A DNA stretch of 64,000 nucleotides from Bacterioplanes sp965233665 (GCA_965233665.1 CBDDTG010000042.1:56748-120747); one strand, 5' to 3'; counted from the stretch's first letter, positions 7,976 through 17,112 are shown. Notes: generated from the letters alone by a model not told the origin. Program-made: numbers and translations.

Positions 7976-8566
7976 GTGAAAAAGATCGTACTTGTAGCAG
8001 CCACCCTGGCCAGTGTTAATGTTGCTGCTTCACAGGCAGATATGGGAAGTGTGTACGTTGGAGGCCGCATGCATATCGTTAACTACGATGTTGATGTTGC
8101 TGGTGCCCTCGATATCGATAGTGGAGTGGGCTTCGGTATCGTAGCTGGCGTTCCCTTTGTATTGAGTGAGCAACTGTCTATGGGGGCGGAAGTTGGCTAT
8201 GTGCGTCTGGGCGCTGGCGAAGGCGACGAAGCGGATGAATACGAAAAGTATGAGTATGAACTATCAGGTAATAGCCTTTACGGCGTTGCAACCGCTAACT
8301 TTCATGCGACAGAGCAACTTTCCCTATTTGGCAAGGCAGGCTTAAGTAAAACCACAGTAGATATCGAAAGCACTTACTTCGATTACGAGTATGATGAGTC
8401 AGAGCGTACTTCATCTGATGAGTCCGATATGGGCTTGACGTATGGTTTTGGCGCTAAATTTAATGTTAACGATCAGTTGGCATTGGTTGGTGAATATACC
8501 TATTTTGGAGAGGTCGAGAAGATTGAAGTCTCCAGCTTTAGTGCTGGCGTAAACTACAAGTTCTAA
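7976..8566 (+). CDS. Outer-membrane beta-barrel protein, paralogue 3 of 3
   Basis: A 196-residue paralogue of the preceding gene, with a nearly identical signal peptide (MKKIVLVAATLASVNVAAS) and the same SAGVNYKF terminus. The acidic loops have diverged (GEGDEADEYEKYEYE near 82-96; Tyr/Asp-rich near 140). GTG 7976 corresponds exactly to GTG 7101 of paralogue 2, with the same AAAAGGAAG ribosome-binding site. Acidic extracellular loops would fit cation binding or a marine habitat, but the function is unknown. Confidence 0.75.
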   Translation: MKKIVLVAATLASVNVAASQADMGSVYVGGRMHIVNYDVDVAGALDIDSGVGFGIVAGVPFVLSEQLSMGAEVGYVRLGAGEGDEADEYEKYEYELSGNSLYGVATANFHATEQLSLFGKAGLSKTTVDIESTYFDYEYDESERTSSDESDMGLTYGFGAKFNVNDQLALVGEYTYFGEVEKIEVSSFSAGVNYKF

Positions 8567-8575
8567 TGCTTGTAT

Positions 8576-8599
8576 GGGGCGCTGCGCATGCAGCGCCCC
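8576..8599. terminator. Bidirectional hairpin between convergent genes
   Basis: GGGGCGCTGC and GCAGCGCCCC form a perfect 10-bp stem with loop GCAT. T-rich sequence follows on the + strand. It lies between the ends of barrel gene 3 and the convergent solute-binding protein gene. Confidence 0.7.
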
Positions 8600-8609
8600 T
8601 GATTTAAGT

Positions 8610-9356
8610 TTATTTTAAATACGGCGCTAGTATCTCTTCTAATTTTCCTTCTGAACGCAGCTGTTTAATGCCATCGCTGAGTTGTTTTTCGACCGCTTCG
8701 CTATCAGGGATGTTGCGACTTACGAGCATATAGAATTTATCGCCTTCTATGCCCGGAATGGCGTTATAGCCCCATTCATCGGTCATGTGGTTTTCGCCCA
8801 TCAGAGCAAAACCTGCCAGAATTTCATAGCGCGCCAGAATTAAATCACAGCGACCTGCTTTGGTTTTTTGAAATAGCTGCTTGAAATTGTTGGTGTCTCG
8901 GTCGACTTTTTCAGACGACAAGCCAAAGCCATCGTAGTTATAGCCACGTAAACCACAGATTTTATGCTGTTTGAGTGCTTCTGATGCGGTTAGTTGAACT
9001 CCACCAGGAAAGCGTTCTTTTACATAAATATAACTGGGCTGAACGGTGTAATAGTATTCGGTTAGGCGAAATTTTTGGCGACGTTCATCGTTTGCTGAAG
9101 CACTTAAAGCGGCGTGTATTTTGCCATTTTCTGTTTCTTGCATGCAGCGCTTCCACGGTAGCATTTGCACGTCGACGGTAACGCCTTGGGGTTCGAGAAT
9201 GGCTTTTAGCACATCAACGTCGTAGCCTTTAACAACGCCTTTTTCTTCATAAGTGTAGGGTGGCCAGCCGGCGCCGTCGCCACAGAATTTCAAGGTTTGC
9301 GCCTGCAAGGGCAGGCTGATGATGGCAGTTGCTGCCAGAGCAATCAGTCGAATCAT
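8610..9356 (-). CDS. Periplasmic solute-binding protein, family 3 (orphan, tandem copy A)
   Basis: A 248-residue SBP_bac_3/PBP2-fold protein with signal peptide MIRLIALAATAIISLPLQAQ. The mature part starts TLKFCGDGAGWPPYTYEEKG, where the WPPYTY segment lines the ligand pocket, and the PWKRC motif follows near 66-70. Four Cys (FCGDG, WKRCM, KICGL, GRCDL) recur in copy B and in the gene at 49893, suggesting conserved disulfides. No ABC permease or ATPase lies nearby, so it may deliver to a distant transporter or act as a sensor-type binding protein. The closely similar copy B lies immediately upstream. Confidence 0.85.
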   Translation of the reverse strand: MIRLIALAATAIISLPLQAQTLKFCGDGAGWPPYTYEEKGVVKGYDVDVLKAILEPQGVTVDVQMLPWKRCMQETENGKIHAALSASANDERRQKFRLTEYYYTVQPSYIYVKERFPGGVQLTASEALKQHKICGLRGYNYDGFGLSSEKVDRDTNNFKQLFQKTKAGRCDLILARYEILAGFALMGENHMTDEWGYNAIPGIEGDKFYMLVSRNIPDSEAVEKQLSDGIKQLRSEGKLEEILAPYLK

Positions 9357-9360
9357 GGTG

Positions 9361-9679
9361 AGAATCTCGCATTTGCTGGGGGTGTTTTGGCAGTATAGAT
9401 GTCTTACGGCGAATGCAAGGTTTAGGGTAAGAATTTATGTTTGCCCTAATCTAGCGTGACCAATCGATTTTCGGTGGTGAAAAGAAATTCAATTACAGAT
9501 AATTCTGATGATTAATTGGTATGCTCTGTCCAACCTTACTAAGGATCTTTCTTGTTCTTCGATGAGCATTATTTTTATTTGAATTTCAAAATTAATGGTA
9601 TTTGGTCTCTGGCTGATGGCGTTTTTTCAGGATTTGATGCTTTTGGGGAGCGCTGAAGATTCAGCGCTCCTTATGCGAT
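9361..9679. other. 319-bp gap between the two tandem binding-protein genes
   Basis: The first ~60 bases (9357-9420) are the leader and promoter region of copy A and match the region before copy B (10427-10490) almost base for base, so the duplication includes upstream control DNA. The middle is AT-rich with no gene seen. The right end has a hairpin, GGAGCGCTGAA / TTCAGCGCTCC (about 9647-9670), which probably ends copy B's transcript. Confidence 0.5.
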
Positions 9680-10426
9680 CTAGTTTAAGTACGGTTTTAG
9701 TAATTCACTTAATTTCCCTTCTGAACGCAGCTGTTTAATGCCATCGCTAATTTGCTTTTCGACCGCCTCGCTATCAGGGATTTTTCGGCTGACTAGCATG
9801 TAGAATTTTTCTGGGTCAATGCCGGGAATGGCGTTATAGCCCCATTTATCGGTCAAATACGTTTTACCCAACAAGGCAAAGCCAGCCAGTGGCTCGTAGC
9901 GTGCCAAAATAATATCGCAACGACCCGCTTTGGTTTTTTGGAACAGTTGATCAAAGTTATTGGTGTCTGTGTCAACTTTGGCTGTCGGCAATCCAAAACC
10001 ATCGTAATTATAGCCACGTAAGCCGCAGATTTTATGTGCTTTTAAAGCCTCTTCGGCGGGTACTTGAACGCCATTTGGGAAGCGCTCCTTCAAGTAAATA
10101 AAACTGGGTTGAACGGTATAGTAATACTCGGTCAGTCGGTAGTTTTTACGTCTCTCATCGTTTGCTGAGGCGCTCAGAGCTGCGGTCATTTTACCATTGA
10201 GCGTATTTTGCATGCAGCGCTTCCACGGTAGCATTTGCACATCAACGGTAACGCCTTGGGGTTCGAGAATGGCTTTTAGCACATCAACGTCGTAGCCTTT
10301 AACAACGCCTTTTTCTTCATAGGTGTAGGGCGGCCAGCCGGCGCCGTCGCCGCAAAATGTGAGGGTTTGAGCCTGCAAGGGCAGGCTGACTATGGCGGTC
10401 ACTGCCAGAGCAATCAGTCGAATCAT
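9680..10426 (-). CDS. Periplasmic solute-binding protein, family 3 (orphan, tandem copy B)
   Basis: A 248-residue paralogue of the gene at 8610, with the same signal peptide type, FCGDGAGWPPYTYEEKG opening, PWKRCMQ motif and four Cys. ATG at 10426 is chosen because it gives the same length and signal peptide as copy A; the longer open frame up to 10657 would add 77 unconserved residues and run into rep. Identity to copy A is very high in the first third, and lower in the middle, where the domain-2 ligand-contacting regions lie, so the two may bind different ligands. No transporter genes adjoin it. Confidence 0.85.
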   Translation of the reverse strand: MIRLIALAVTAIVSLPLQAQTLTFCGDGAGWPPYTYEEKGVVKGYDVDVLKAILEPQGVTVDVQMLPWKRCMQNTLNGKMTAALSASANDERRKNYRLTEYYYTVQPSFIYLKERFPNGVQVPAEEALKAHKICGLRGYNYDGFGLPTAKVDTDTNNFDQLFQKTKAGRCDIILARYEPLAGFALLGKTYLTDKWGYNAIPGIDPEKFYMLVSRKIPDSEAVEKQISDGIKQLRSEGKLSELLKPYLN

Positions 10427-10535
10427 GGTGAGAATCTCGCATTTGCTGGGGGTGTTTTGGCAGTATAGATGCCTCCCATTTAATGCAAGGACGAAGGCAA
10501 AAAAGTCTGGTGGGTGAGCGTGGTGATGGAGCGCT

Positions 10536-10560
10536 AGCGCCCCAATCCAGAGAGGGCGCT
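10536..10560 (-). terminator. Hairpin after rep
   Basis: AGCGCCC / GGGCGCT 7-bp stem just beyond the rep stop codon on the minus strand. There is no strong U tract, so termination efficiency is uncertain. Confidence 0.4.
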
Positions 10561-10563
10561 GAG

Positions 10564-12603
10564 TTAAAAATCCGCCAGCATGTCTTTCAGGCTGTTCAGT
10601 GTTTGCTGACCGCGCTCTTTTTGCTCTTCTACCGAGGTTTCGCTTTTGCCTTCCCATTCCACGTCGTTGTGGGGCAGTTCGTCTAAAAAGCGCGAGTGGG
10701 TCGTGGCGGCGGTTTCACCATACTGACGGCGCTTGGCGGCGTAGGTGAGGCTTAATGTGCGCTTGGCGCGTGTGATGCCCACATACATCAGGCGGCGCTC
10801 TTCTTCGATGGTGTTGGCCTCAATGCTGTTGCGGTGCGGCATCAGCTCTTCTTCCATGCCGATGATGTAAACGTGTGGATATTCCAAGCCCTTGGAGGCG
10901 TGTAGTGTTAGCAATTGCACTTGATCGTTTTCATCCTCTTGCTCCTGTTGCTCCAGCATGTCGCGCAGCACCAGTTTGCCAACGGCGTCTTCGATGGTGC
11001 ATTCATCGCCCAGCTCATCGGCTTTTTCAATCATTCTGCTGACGGAGTCGACCAAGAACCAAACATTTTTCATGCGTCGCTCGGCCTGGTGCGGGGTGCC
11101 GGAGTTTTGCAGCAGCCAGCCTTCGTAATCGATGTCGTTAATCAATTCTTTGATGGCTGCTACTGGGTCATCGGTGTAAGCGTTGCGGGTCACGGTTTCG
11201 AGCCAATGACCAAAGCGCCGCAGGCGATCGGTGGCCTTGGGCATCAATACCTGCTCCAGCCCCATTTCAGTGGTGGCTGACATCAAGCTGGTGCCGCGCA
11301 TGGCGGCATACTCGCTGAGCTTTTCAATGGTGGTGGGGCCAATTTCGCGCCTTGGCGTATTGATGATGCGTAAAAACGCGGCGTCGTCGCTGGGATTAAT
11401 CAGCAAGCGCAAATAGCCCATGATGTCTTTGATTTCGTTGCGGCCAAAGAACGACTGCCCGCCGCTGAGTTTGTAAGGCACCTGAAAGGCCTGCATTTTC
11501 ATTTCCAGTACCCGCGACTGGTGGTTGCCGCGATACAGCACGGCAAAGTCACGGTAGCTGCAGCCGTAGCGCATACGTCGCTCGATGATCTCAGTGACCA
11601 CGCGCTCGGCCTCGGCTTCGTCATTGCGACATTTAAGAATGCGGATCGGGTCGCCATAGCCTTTGTCAGACCAGAGCTTTTTCTCAAACTCGTGCGGGTT
11701 GTTGTCGATCACATGGTTGGCAGCGTGCAGAATCAACCCGGTGGAGCGGTAGTTTTGCTCCAGCTTGACCAGCTTCAGCGTCGGAAAGTCCTTTTTTAAC
11801 AGCGCCAGGTTCTCAGGGCGTGCGCCGCGCCAGGCGTAAATCGATTGGTCATCATCGCCTACTACCGTCAGCCCACTGCGATGGCCCACCAAAAGCTTCA
11901 CCAGCTCGTACTGGCTGGTGTTGGTGTCTTGGTATTCGTCCACCAGCAGGTAGCGAATCTTTTTCTGCCAGCGTGCCAGCACTTCGCTGTGATCGCGAAA
12001 CAACAAGGTGGGCACCATGATCAGGTCGTCAAAATCGACGGCGTTATAGGCTTTGAGCATGCGCTGATAAACCGAATAGGTTTGCGCAATCATCATTTCT
12101 TGTGGGCTTTGCGCGATTTGCAGCGCGTGCTCTGGGGTGACCAGGTCATTTTTGAGATTACTGATGCTGTTTTGCACCAGCTCGATCATGTCGCCGTCGT
12201 CACCGTGCTCGCGATGCATGACATCGCGAATGATGTTCTTACAGTCGTCCTGGTCGAGAATGGAAAACCCCGCCTTGTAGCCGGCGGCTTTCAGTTCCTG
12301 GCGAATGATGTTGAGGCCCAGGTTATGGAAGGTGGACACCGTCAGGCCTTTGGCACCGCCTTTGCCCACCAGTGAGTTCACCCGCTCTTTCATCTCCCGC
12401 GCGGCCTTGTTGGTAAAGGTCACGGCGGCAATATGGTGCGCTTTGATGCCGCAGCTGCCAATCAGGTAGGCGATTTTTCGGGTAATCACCGAAGTTTTAC
12501 CCGAGCCGGCACCGGCCAGCACCAACAAGGGGCCATCAATGTATTTCGCCGCTTCACGCTGGCGCGGATTTAACTGGGACAAATCAACCACGGAGACAAC
12601 CAC
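10564..12603 (-). CDS. rep: ATP-dependent DNA helicase Rep
   Basis: A 679-residue SF1A 3'-5' helicase, matching Rep in length (~673). Motifs: Q-motif LNPRQREA, Walker A GAGSGKT (31-37), VTFTNKAAREMKERV (motif Ia), VDEYQDTN (Walker B), GDDDQSIYAWRGA (motif III), LEQNYRS (IV), LTLHASKGLEYPHVY (V) and YVGITRAKRTL (VI). Rep removes proteins ahead of the replication fork and restarts stalled forks. The start is uncertain: GTG 12603 or GTG 12591, with no clear Shine-Dalgarno for either. A second SF1A helicase, uvrD, is at 52393. Confidence 0.95.
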   Translation of the reverse strand: MVVSVVDLSQLNPRQREAAKYIDGPLLVLAGAGSGKTSVITRKIAYLIGSCGIKAHHIAAVTFTNKAAREMKERVNSLVGKGGAKGLTVSTFHNLGLNIIRQELKAAGYKAGFSILDQDDCKNIIRDVMHREHGDDGDMIELVQNSISNLKNDLVTPEHALQIAQSPQEMMIAQTYSVYQRMLKAYNAVDFDDLIMVPTLLFRDHSEVLARWQKKIRYLLVDEYQDTNTSQYELVKLLVGHRSGLTVVGDDDQSIYAWRGARPENLALLKKDFPTLKLVKLEQNYRSTGLILHAANHVIDNNPHEFEKKLWSDKGYGDPIRILKCRNDEAEAERVVTEIIERRMRYGCSYRDFAVLYRGNHQSRVLEMKMQAFQVPYKLSGGQSFFGRNEIKDIMGYLRLLINPSDDAAFLRIINTPRREIGPTTIEKLSEYAAMRGTSLMSATTEMGLEQVLMPKATDRLRRFGHWLETVTRNAYTDDPVAAIKELINDIDYEGWLLQNSGTPHQAERRMKNVWFLVDSVSRMIEKADELGDECTIEDAVGKLVLRDMLEQQEQEDENDQVQLLTLHASKGLEYPHVYIIGMEEELMPHRNSIEANTIEEERRLMYVGITRAKRTLSLTYAAKRRQYGETAATTHSRFLDELPHNDVEWEGKSETSVEEQKERGQQTLNSLKDMLADF

Positions 12604-12652
12604 TGACTGTGTTCAGGCAAGCGGCGTAGTCTACCATCGCCAGCGCCGCGAC

Positions 12653-12820
12653 TCAGCTGTCAGCTGACGATGATCTGGCTTGCGTGCCTGTCTCATGGGT
12701 CAGCTCTTTACCGAAAAACACCTCGGAGTTGTAGGGGCTGTCTGTGTTGAGGTGGTAAATCACCAGCGCCGCAATAAACAACACGACAACAATAAAAAAG
12801 ATCAGCGTTTGACGTGACAT
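12653..12820 (-). CDS. Small single-pass membrane protein (55 aa)
   Basis: A short frame between comM and rep. ATG at 12818-12820 (minus strand) is preceded by GGAG about eight bases upstream, and a TGA ends it at 12653. The product begins MSRQTLIFFIVVVLFIAALV: a positively charged N-terminus, then one transmembrane helix (about residues 6-23), then a ~30-residue polar tail. It is too short for usual gene-calling cut-offs. I do not recognise a family. The start, ribosome-binding site and coherent membrane topology make it a plausible real gene, probably co-transcribed with comM or rep. Confidence 0.5.
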   Translation of the reverse strand: MSRQTLIFFIVVVLFIAALVIYHLNTDSPYNSEVFFGKELTHETGTQARSSSADS

Positions 12821-12848
12821 GCTGGGCTCCGGTCAATGGATGTAACGG

Positions 12849-14357
12849 TCAATGAAGGTAACGATCAAGGGCGCGGTAGCCGATGGCTTCCGCTAGGTGC
12901 GCGCGCTGAATGGTGTCGCTGCCCGCCAGGTCAGCCAAGGTACGGGCGATTTTCAACAAGCGATGATAGGCACGAGCCGACAGCTGCAACTGCTCGACCG
13001 TGTGGCTGAACCAATCATGATCGCTGCTGTTGAGTTGGCAGACCTGCTCGGTTTGACGACTGCTGAGCTGGCCATTGGTGCAGCCTTGGCGTTGTTGCTG
13101 GCGCTCACGTGCGGCAACCACGCGCTGGCGTACTGCGGCACTGCTTTCGCCACTGGGTTGCGCCTGCAGTTGGCTGAGTGCTACCGGCGGCACGGCGACG
13201 TGCAAATCGATGCGATCCAACAGAGGCCCAGAGGCTTGATTTTGATAGCGCTGTACTTGTTCATGGGTGCAACGACAGCGGCCGTTCGGGTCACCAAAAT
13301 AGCCGCACGGACAAGGATTCATCGCCGCCAGTAATTGAAAGCGCGCTGGGTACTCAATGCTTTGGCGAGCGCGGCTGATGACAATGCGGCCGCTTTCTAA
13401 TGGTTCACGCAACACATCCAACACTTTGCGGCTGTATTCGGGCAGTTCATCGAGAAACAGCACGCCGCCGTGAGCGAGGGAGATTTCGCCGGGCTTTGGG
13501 TTCATGCCGCCCCCCACTAAGGCAACGCCTGAAGCGGTGTGGTGTGGCGCCCGAAAAGGTCGCTGACGCCAGTGCTGGAGCCAGTCGCTTTGACCACACA
13601 AGGACTGGACCGAGGCCGATTGCAGCGCCTCGCTCTCGCTCATGGGCGGTAAAATACCGGGCAGGCGGGTCGCTAGCATGGTTTTACCGGTGCCTGGAGG
13701 GCCGATAAACAGCAAATTGTGTTGGCCTGCCGCGGCAACTTCTAACGCGCGCTTGGCTTGCTGCTGACCGCGCACATCGGCCAGGTCTGCAACTTCCAAG
13801 ACGGGGTCTGAGTCGGCGGCTGCAGGGCTGGCTTGGGGTAACGTCTGCTGGCCGTGCAAATAAGCGGTGACGTCGGCGAGGCTGGTGGCACTGATAACAT
13901 CGACATTGGGGCACAAGGCGGCTTCGCAGGCATTGGCGCTGGGCACGACCAGACGATGTTGTTGCTGGGTGGCCATCAAGGCGACTGGCAGAGTGCCCTG
14001 AACCGGCTGTAACTGGCCGCTGAGCGCCAGCTCGCCAATAAACTCATGCTGATCTAAGGCGCTGGCGGGAACTTGGGCCGAGGCAGCCAGAATGCCCAAA
14101 GCGATGGCCAGGTCGTAGCGGCCGCCTTCTTTCGGCAATTCGGCGGGGGCCAAATTGATGGTGATGCGCTTGGCGGGAAAATCAAAACCGCTGTTAAGCA
14201 GGGCGCTGCGAACTCGGTCTTTGCTCTCTTTCACCGCGGTTTCCGGTAAACCAACCAGGGAAAGAGACGGTAAGCCGGAGGACAAATGCACTTCCACTCG
14301 CACCAGGGGCGCATCGACGCCACATTGGGCGCGGGTAAAAACTTGAGCCAGTGACAT
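12849..14357 (-). CDS. comM: YifB/ComM family Mg-chelatase-like AAA+ ATPase
   Basis: A 502-residue protein with an N-terminal Lon-protease-like ChlI domain (about 1-165), a central Mg-chelatase AAA+ ATPase with Walker A GPPGTGKT (219-226), a LFLDELPEY Walker B, and the C-terminal Mg_chelatase_C domain (about 395-495). The zinc-type cluster CPCGYFGDPNGRCRCT lies near 355. ComM orthologues are hexameric branch-migration helicases that help integrate incoming DNA during natural transformation. ATG 14357 has AAGGGAT about ten bases upstream. Vicinity to rep recalls Pseudomonas gene order. Confidence 0.95.
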   Translation of the reverse strand: MSLAQVFTRAQCGVDAPLVRVEVHLSSGLPSLSLVGLPETAVKESKDRVRSALLNSGFDFPAKRITINLAPAELPKEGGRYDLAIALGILAASAQVPASALDQHEFIGELALSGQLQPVQGTLPVALMATQQQHRLVVPSANACEAALCPNVDVISATSLADVTAYLHGQQTLPQASPAAADSDPVLEVADLADVRGQQQAKRALEVAAAGQHNLLFIGPPGTGKTMLATRLPGILPPMSESEALQSASVQSLCGQSDWLQHWRQRPFRAPHHTASGVALVGGGMNPKPGEISLAHGGVLFLDELPEYSRKVLDVLREPLESGRIVISRARQSIEYPARFQLLAAMNPCPCGYFGDPNGRCRCTHEQVQRYQNQASGPLLDRIDLHVAVPPVALSQLQAQPSGESSAAVRQRVVAARERQQQRQGCTNGQLSSRQTEQVCQLNSSDHDWFSHTVEQLQLSARAYHRLLKIARTLADLAGSDTIQRAHLAEAIGYRALDRYLH

Positions 14358-14481
14358 ACGCCATCCCTTGCTGAAATCACTGTGTCAGACTACTGCAACC
14401 TGACAGAACTGACAAAGGTCGTCGCCTGCAAAACTCAGCCGCTAATGCGATACTAACGGCATAGCAGTTAGGGATAGCGAA

Positions 14482-17103
14482 ATGACGAATTCAGCTTGGC
14501 CAGCGCATCTGGCGTTATTGATCTTGATGGCGTCGCTCACCGCGTGTGGCGGTGGTGGCGGAGGCAGCTCGGAGCGAGAGCCGAGCCCACAGCCTCCGAC
14601 GCAGCCTGATCCACAACCTCAGCCAGAGCCCGAACCTGAGCCTGTCGCCACCGAGTTTACGCTCAGTGGCAAGTTAGAGCCGGCGGCGTCCTTGCTGGTC
14701 GATTCCGACGTCAACGATGTGTTTGCCGATTACCAAGACAACAACAGTACAAACAGCGCTCAGTCCTTACCGAATGTCGCCACCGTGCAAGGCTTTGCTT
14801 CGGCTCAGGCTTCGGGACAGTCGCCATCCCAGGCGCGCTTTGCTTTGAGTGCCGATCGCAATGACTACTACCGCGTACGCCTACAGCAAGGTCAGATCGT
14901 GCAACTGCAGGTGGTGGACTCCTTCACCGGCGGTGTGGTGTCGGTGTTCAACAACGATCTGGATTTGCTGATGCAGCTGACCGATGAAAGTGCGCCGGTA
15001 CTGACGTCGAACGCTACTGGCGAGTACGAGCAATTGCAGGTTCCTACCACCGGCGAATACTTTATCAACATCTACGCCTACGAAGGCCAGTCCAAGTATG
15101 TGCTGAGGCTATTGCCACCGGGGGCTGCATCGTCCTCGATGCAGACGGTCAGCGATGACTTTATCAGTGGTGAAGCCGTGGTGCGTTACAAGCCGACCTC
15201 ATCAACCGCACGCACAGCCTCTGCTAAAGCGGCTAGGCCGCAGCGGCTGGTGTTTGACTGGGCCAAACCATCGAACCCGCAAGCGCGCGCTGTAGCGCGA
15301 ACAGAGACTCAATTTGAGCGCCAGCGCCGTACCTTGATGGAGATTAAAAAGCTGCGCCTCAGTGGCGAGGTGGAATACGCCTCGCCCAACTACATTCGCC
15401 AGGCGTTCAAAGTGCCCGATGACCCTGGCTACAACTGGCAGTGGCATTACCCGGCCATCAACTTACCGCAGGCCTGGGATTTAGCCCTGGCCGAGAACGC
15501 CAGCCCAGCACCGATTGTGGCGGTGTTGGATACCGGGGTTTTTCTGCAGCACCCTGAGTTTTCCGGGCAGTTAGTGCCTGGCTACGACTTTATTAGTTTG
15601 GTGGACATCTCCCGTGACGGCGATGGCATTGATAGCAACCCTGACGACCCTGGCGACAGCGCCACGCGCGGGCAAAGCTCTTGGCATGGCACCCATGTGG
15701 CCGGCACGGTCGCCTCTTTTAATGACAACGGCGCCGGTGTTGCCGGTGCCAGCTGGGGCGCCAAGGTCATGCCGATGCGGGTGCTGGGTGAAGGTGGCGG
15801 TACCACCTACGACATTATTCAAGCGGCCTATTGGGCGGCGGGCTTGGATAATGACAGCGCTACGGTGCCGGCCCGCCGGGCCGATGTGATCAATATGTCC
15901 CTCGGCGGTGGCAGCTACTCGGCGGCCGAGGAAGCGGCCTTTCGGCGCGTACGCCAGGCCGGGGTCATTATTGTGGCGGCGGCTGGCAATGAATCGACCA
16001 GCCTGCCGAGTTATCCAGCAGCGTATGAGGGCGTGGTGTCAGTGAGTGCCACCACCTTCAATGACAACTTGGCTTATTACTCCAATTTTGGCAGCACCAT
16101 TGATGTCGCCGCCCCCGGTGGCGATGCGCGTCGAGACTTAAACCGCGACGGCAACCCAGATGGCGTTTACAGCACTTTTGTCGATGATCAAACCGGCAGC
16201 CGTCGTGCCAGCTACATGTTTGAACAGGGCACCTCCATGGCGGCGCCGCATGTGGCCGCGGTCGCTGCGTTGATGAAAAGCGTAAACCCCGTGCTGACGC
16301 CGGATCAGTTTGACCAGCTGCTGATGGCCGGAGAGCTAACCGAAGACATTGGCACCAGCGGCCGTGATAACAGTTTTGGCTACGGTTTAATCGACGCCAG
16401 CAAAGCGGTGCGAGCGGCAGCAGCACTTGCCAATGGTGGCGAAGCGCCTGAACTACCCGTGCAGCTCAGTGCGACGCCGGATGAGCTGCAGTTTTCTGCC
16501 AGCGTGAGCAGCACGTTAACCATCGCCAATGTTGGCGGCGGCTCCCCTACGGTAACGGTCGCTGAAACGTCGGACTGGCTCAGCATTAACCCAGCCGCTA
16601 CCGATGCCAGTGGCTTGGGCGACTATCAAGTGACGGCAGATATCAGCGGTTTAGCCGATGGCTTTTACAACAGTGAAATCATGATTACACCTACGGAAGG
16701 CAATGCCTTAACTGTGCCGGTCTTCTTATTGGTGGGTAGCCAAACGGTGGACGGTGAACTGACTCAGCATTATGTACTGTTGCTGGATCGCAGTGGCAAT
16801 ACCACCATCGACAGTGAAGCCGTTGCGGCAGATGGCAGCTTTAGTTTTAGCAAGGTGCCGCCAGGCGAATATCGCATCAGTGCCGGCACTGATTTGGACG
16901 TGGATGGCTTTGTGTGCACGCCGGCAGAAACGTGCGGTGCTTATCCTGCTTTGGGAGCTGAGCAAATCATCGAGGTGACCGACGCCGATGTTTCAGGGCT
17001 GAACTTCCTCGTGCGCATTGTCGCTGGCGGCCGCATTGAGTCGACTTCCGTGCCTTCAGCACAAGCCGAGCAACAAGGTCTGCAGCGCCAGCTGGACGAT
17101 TAA
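14482..17103 (+). CDS. S8 (subtilisin) family serine protease, surface lipoprotein
   Basis: An 873-residue lipoprotein. The lipobox LTAC puts the acylated Cys at 22, followed by Gly (no Asp at +2), which favours the outer membrane. A Gly run and a Pro/Glu/Gln linker (about 30-56) come next, then a pre-peptidase-like beta domain (about 60-212), a propeptide-like stretch, and the S8 catalytic domain (about 318-645) with Asp350 (VAVLDTGV), His402 (WHGTHVAG) and Ser585 (GTSMAAPHVAA). The C-terminus has a BACON/Ig-like segment (about 655-745) and a final beta domain. All three catalytic residues are present, so it is probably an active cell-surface or secreted peptidase. Confidence 0.92.
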   Translation: MTNSAWPAHLALLILMASLTACGGGGGGSSEREPSPQPPTQPDPQPQPEPEPEPVATEFTLSGKLEPAASLLVDSDVNDVFADYQDNNSTNSAQSLPNVATVQGFASAQASGQSPSQARFALSADRNDYYRVRLQQGQIVQLQVVDSFTGGVVSVFNNDLDLLMQLTDESAPVLTSNATGEYEQLQVPTTGEYFINIYAYEGQSKYVLRLLPPGAASSSMQTVSDDFISGEAVVRYKPTSSTARTASAKAARPQRLVFDWAKPSNPQARAVARTETQFERQRRTLMEIKKLRLSGEVEYASPNYIRQAFKVPDDPGYNWQWHYPAINLPQAWDLALAENASPAPIVAVLDTGVFLQHPEFSGQLVPGYDFISLVDISRDGDGIDSNPDDPGDSATRGQSSWHGTHVAGTVASFNDNGAGVAGASWGAKVMPMRVLGEGGGTTYDIIQAAYWAAGLDNDSATVPARRADVINMSLGGGSYSAAEEAAFRRVRQAGVIIVAAAGNESTSLPSYPAAYEGVVSVSATTFNDNLAYYSNFGSTIDVAAPGGDARRDLNRDGNPDGVYSTFVDDQTGSRRASYMFEQGTSMAAPHVAAVAALMKSVNPVLTPDQFDQLLMAGELTEDIGTSGRDNSFGYGLIDASKAVRAAAALANGGEAPELPVQLSATPDELQFSASVSSTLTIANVGGGSPTVTVAETSDWLSINPAATDASGLGDYQVTADISGLADGFYNSEIMITPTEGNALTVPVFLLVGSQTVDGELTQHYVLLLDRSGNTTIDSEAVAADGSFSFSKVPPGEYRISAGTDLDVDGFVCTPAETCGAYPALGAEQIIEVTDADVSGLNFLVRIVAGGRIESTSVPSAQAEQQGLQRQLDD

Positions 17104-17112
17104 AGGCAGCGG

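Larger units (their letters stand above)
6815..8566 (+). repeat. Tandem duplication of a ~0.88-kb gene-plus-promoter unit
   Basis: The segment from the terminator of gene 1 to the end of gene 2 is repeated from the terminator of gene 2 to the end of gene 3. Intergenic DNA is conserved along its length: the hairpin, the CCTCTCGGTTAGC stretch, the TAGATCATTGATCTA palindrome, the promoter, and about 65 identical bases spanning the Shine-Dalgarno and signal-peptide codons. The mature coding parts are much less alike. Unit spacing is 875 bp (GTG 7101 to GTG 7976). Confidence 0.85.

Noticed and set aside
10427..10657. N-terminal extension of 77 residues on the binding protein at 9680
   Set aside because: The extension enters rep, removes the clear signal peptide from the N-terminus and has no counterpart in the twin gene; ATG 10426 is used instead.
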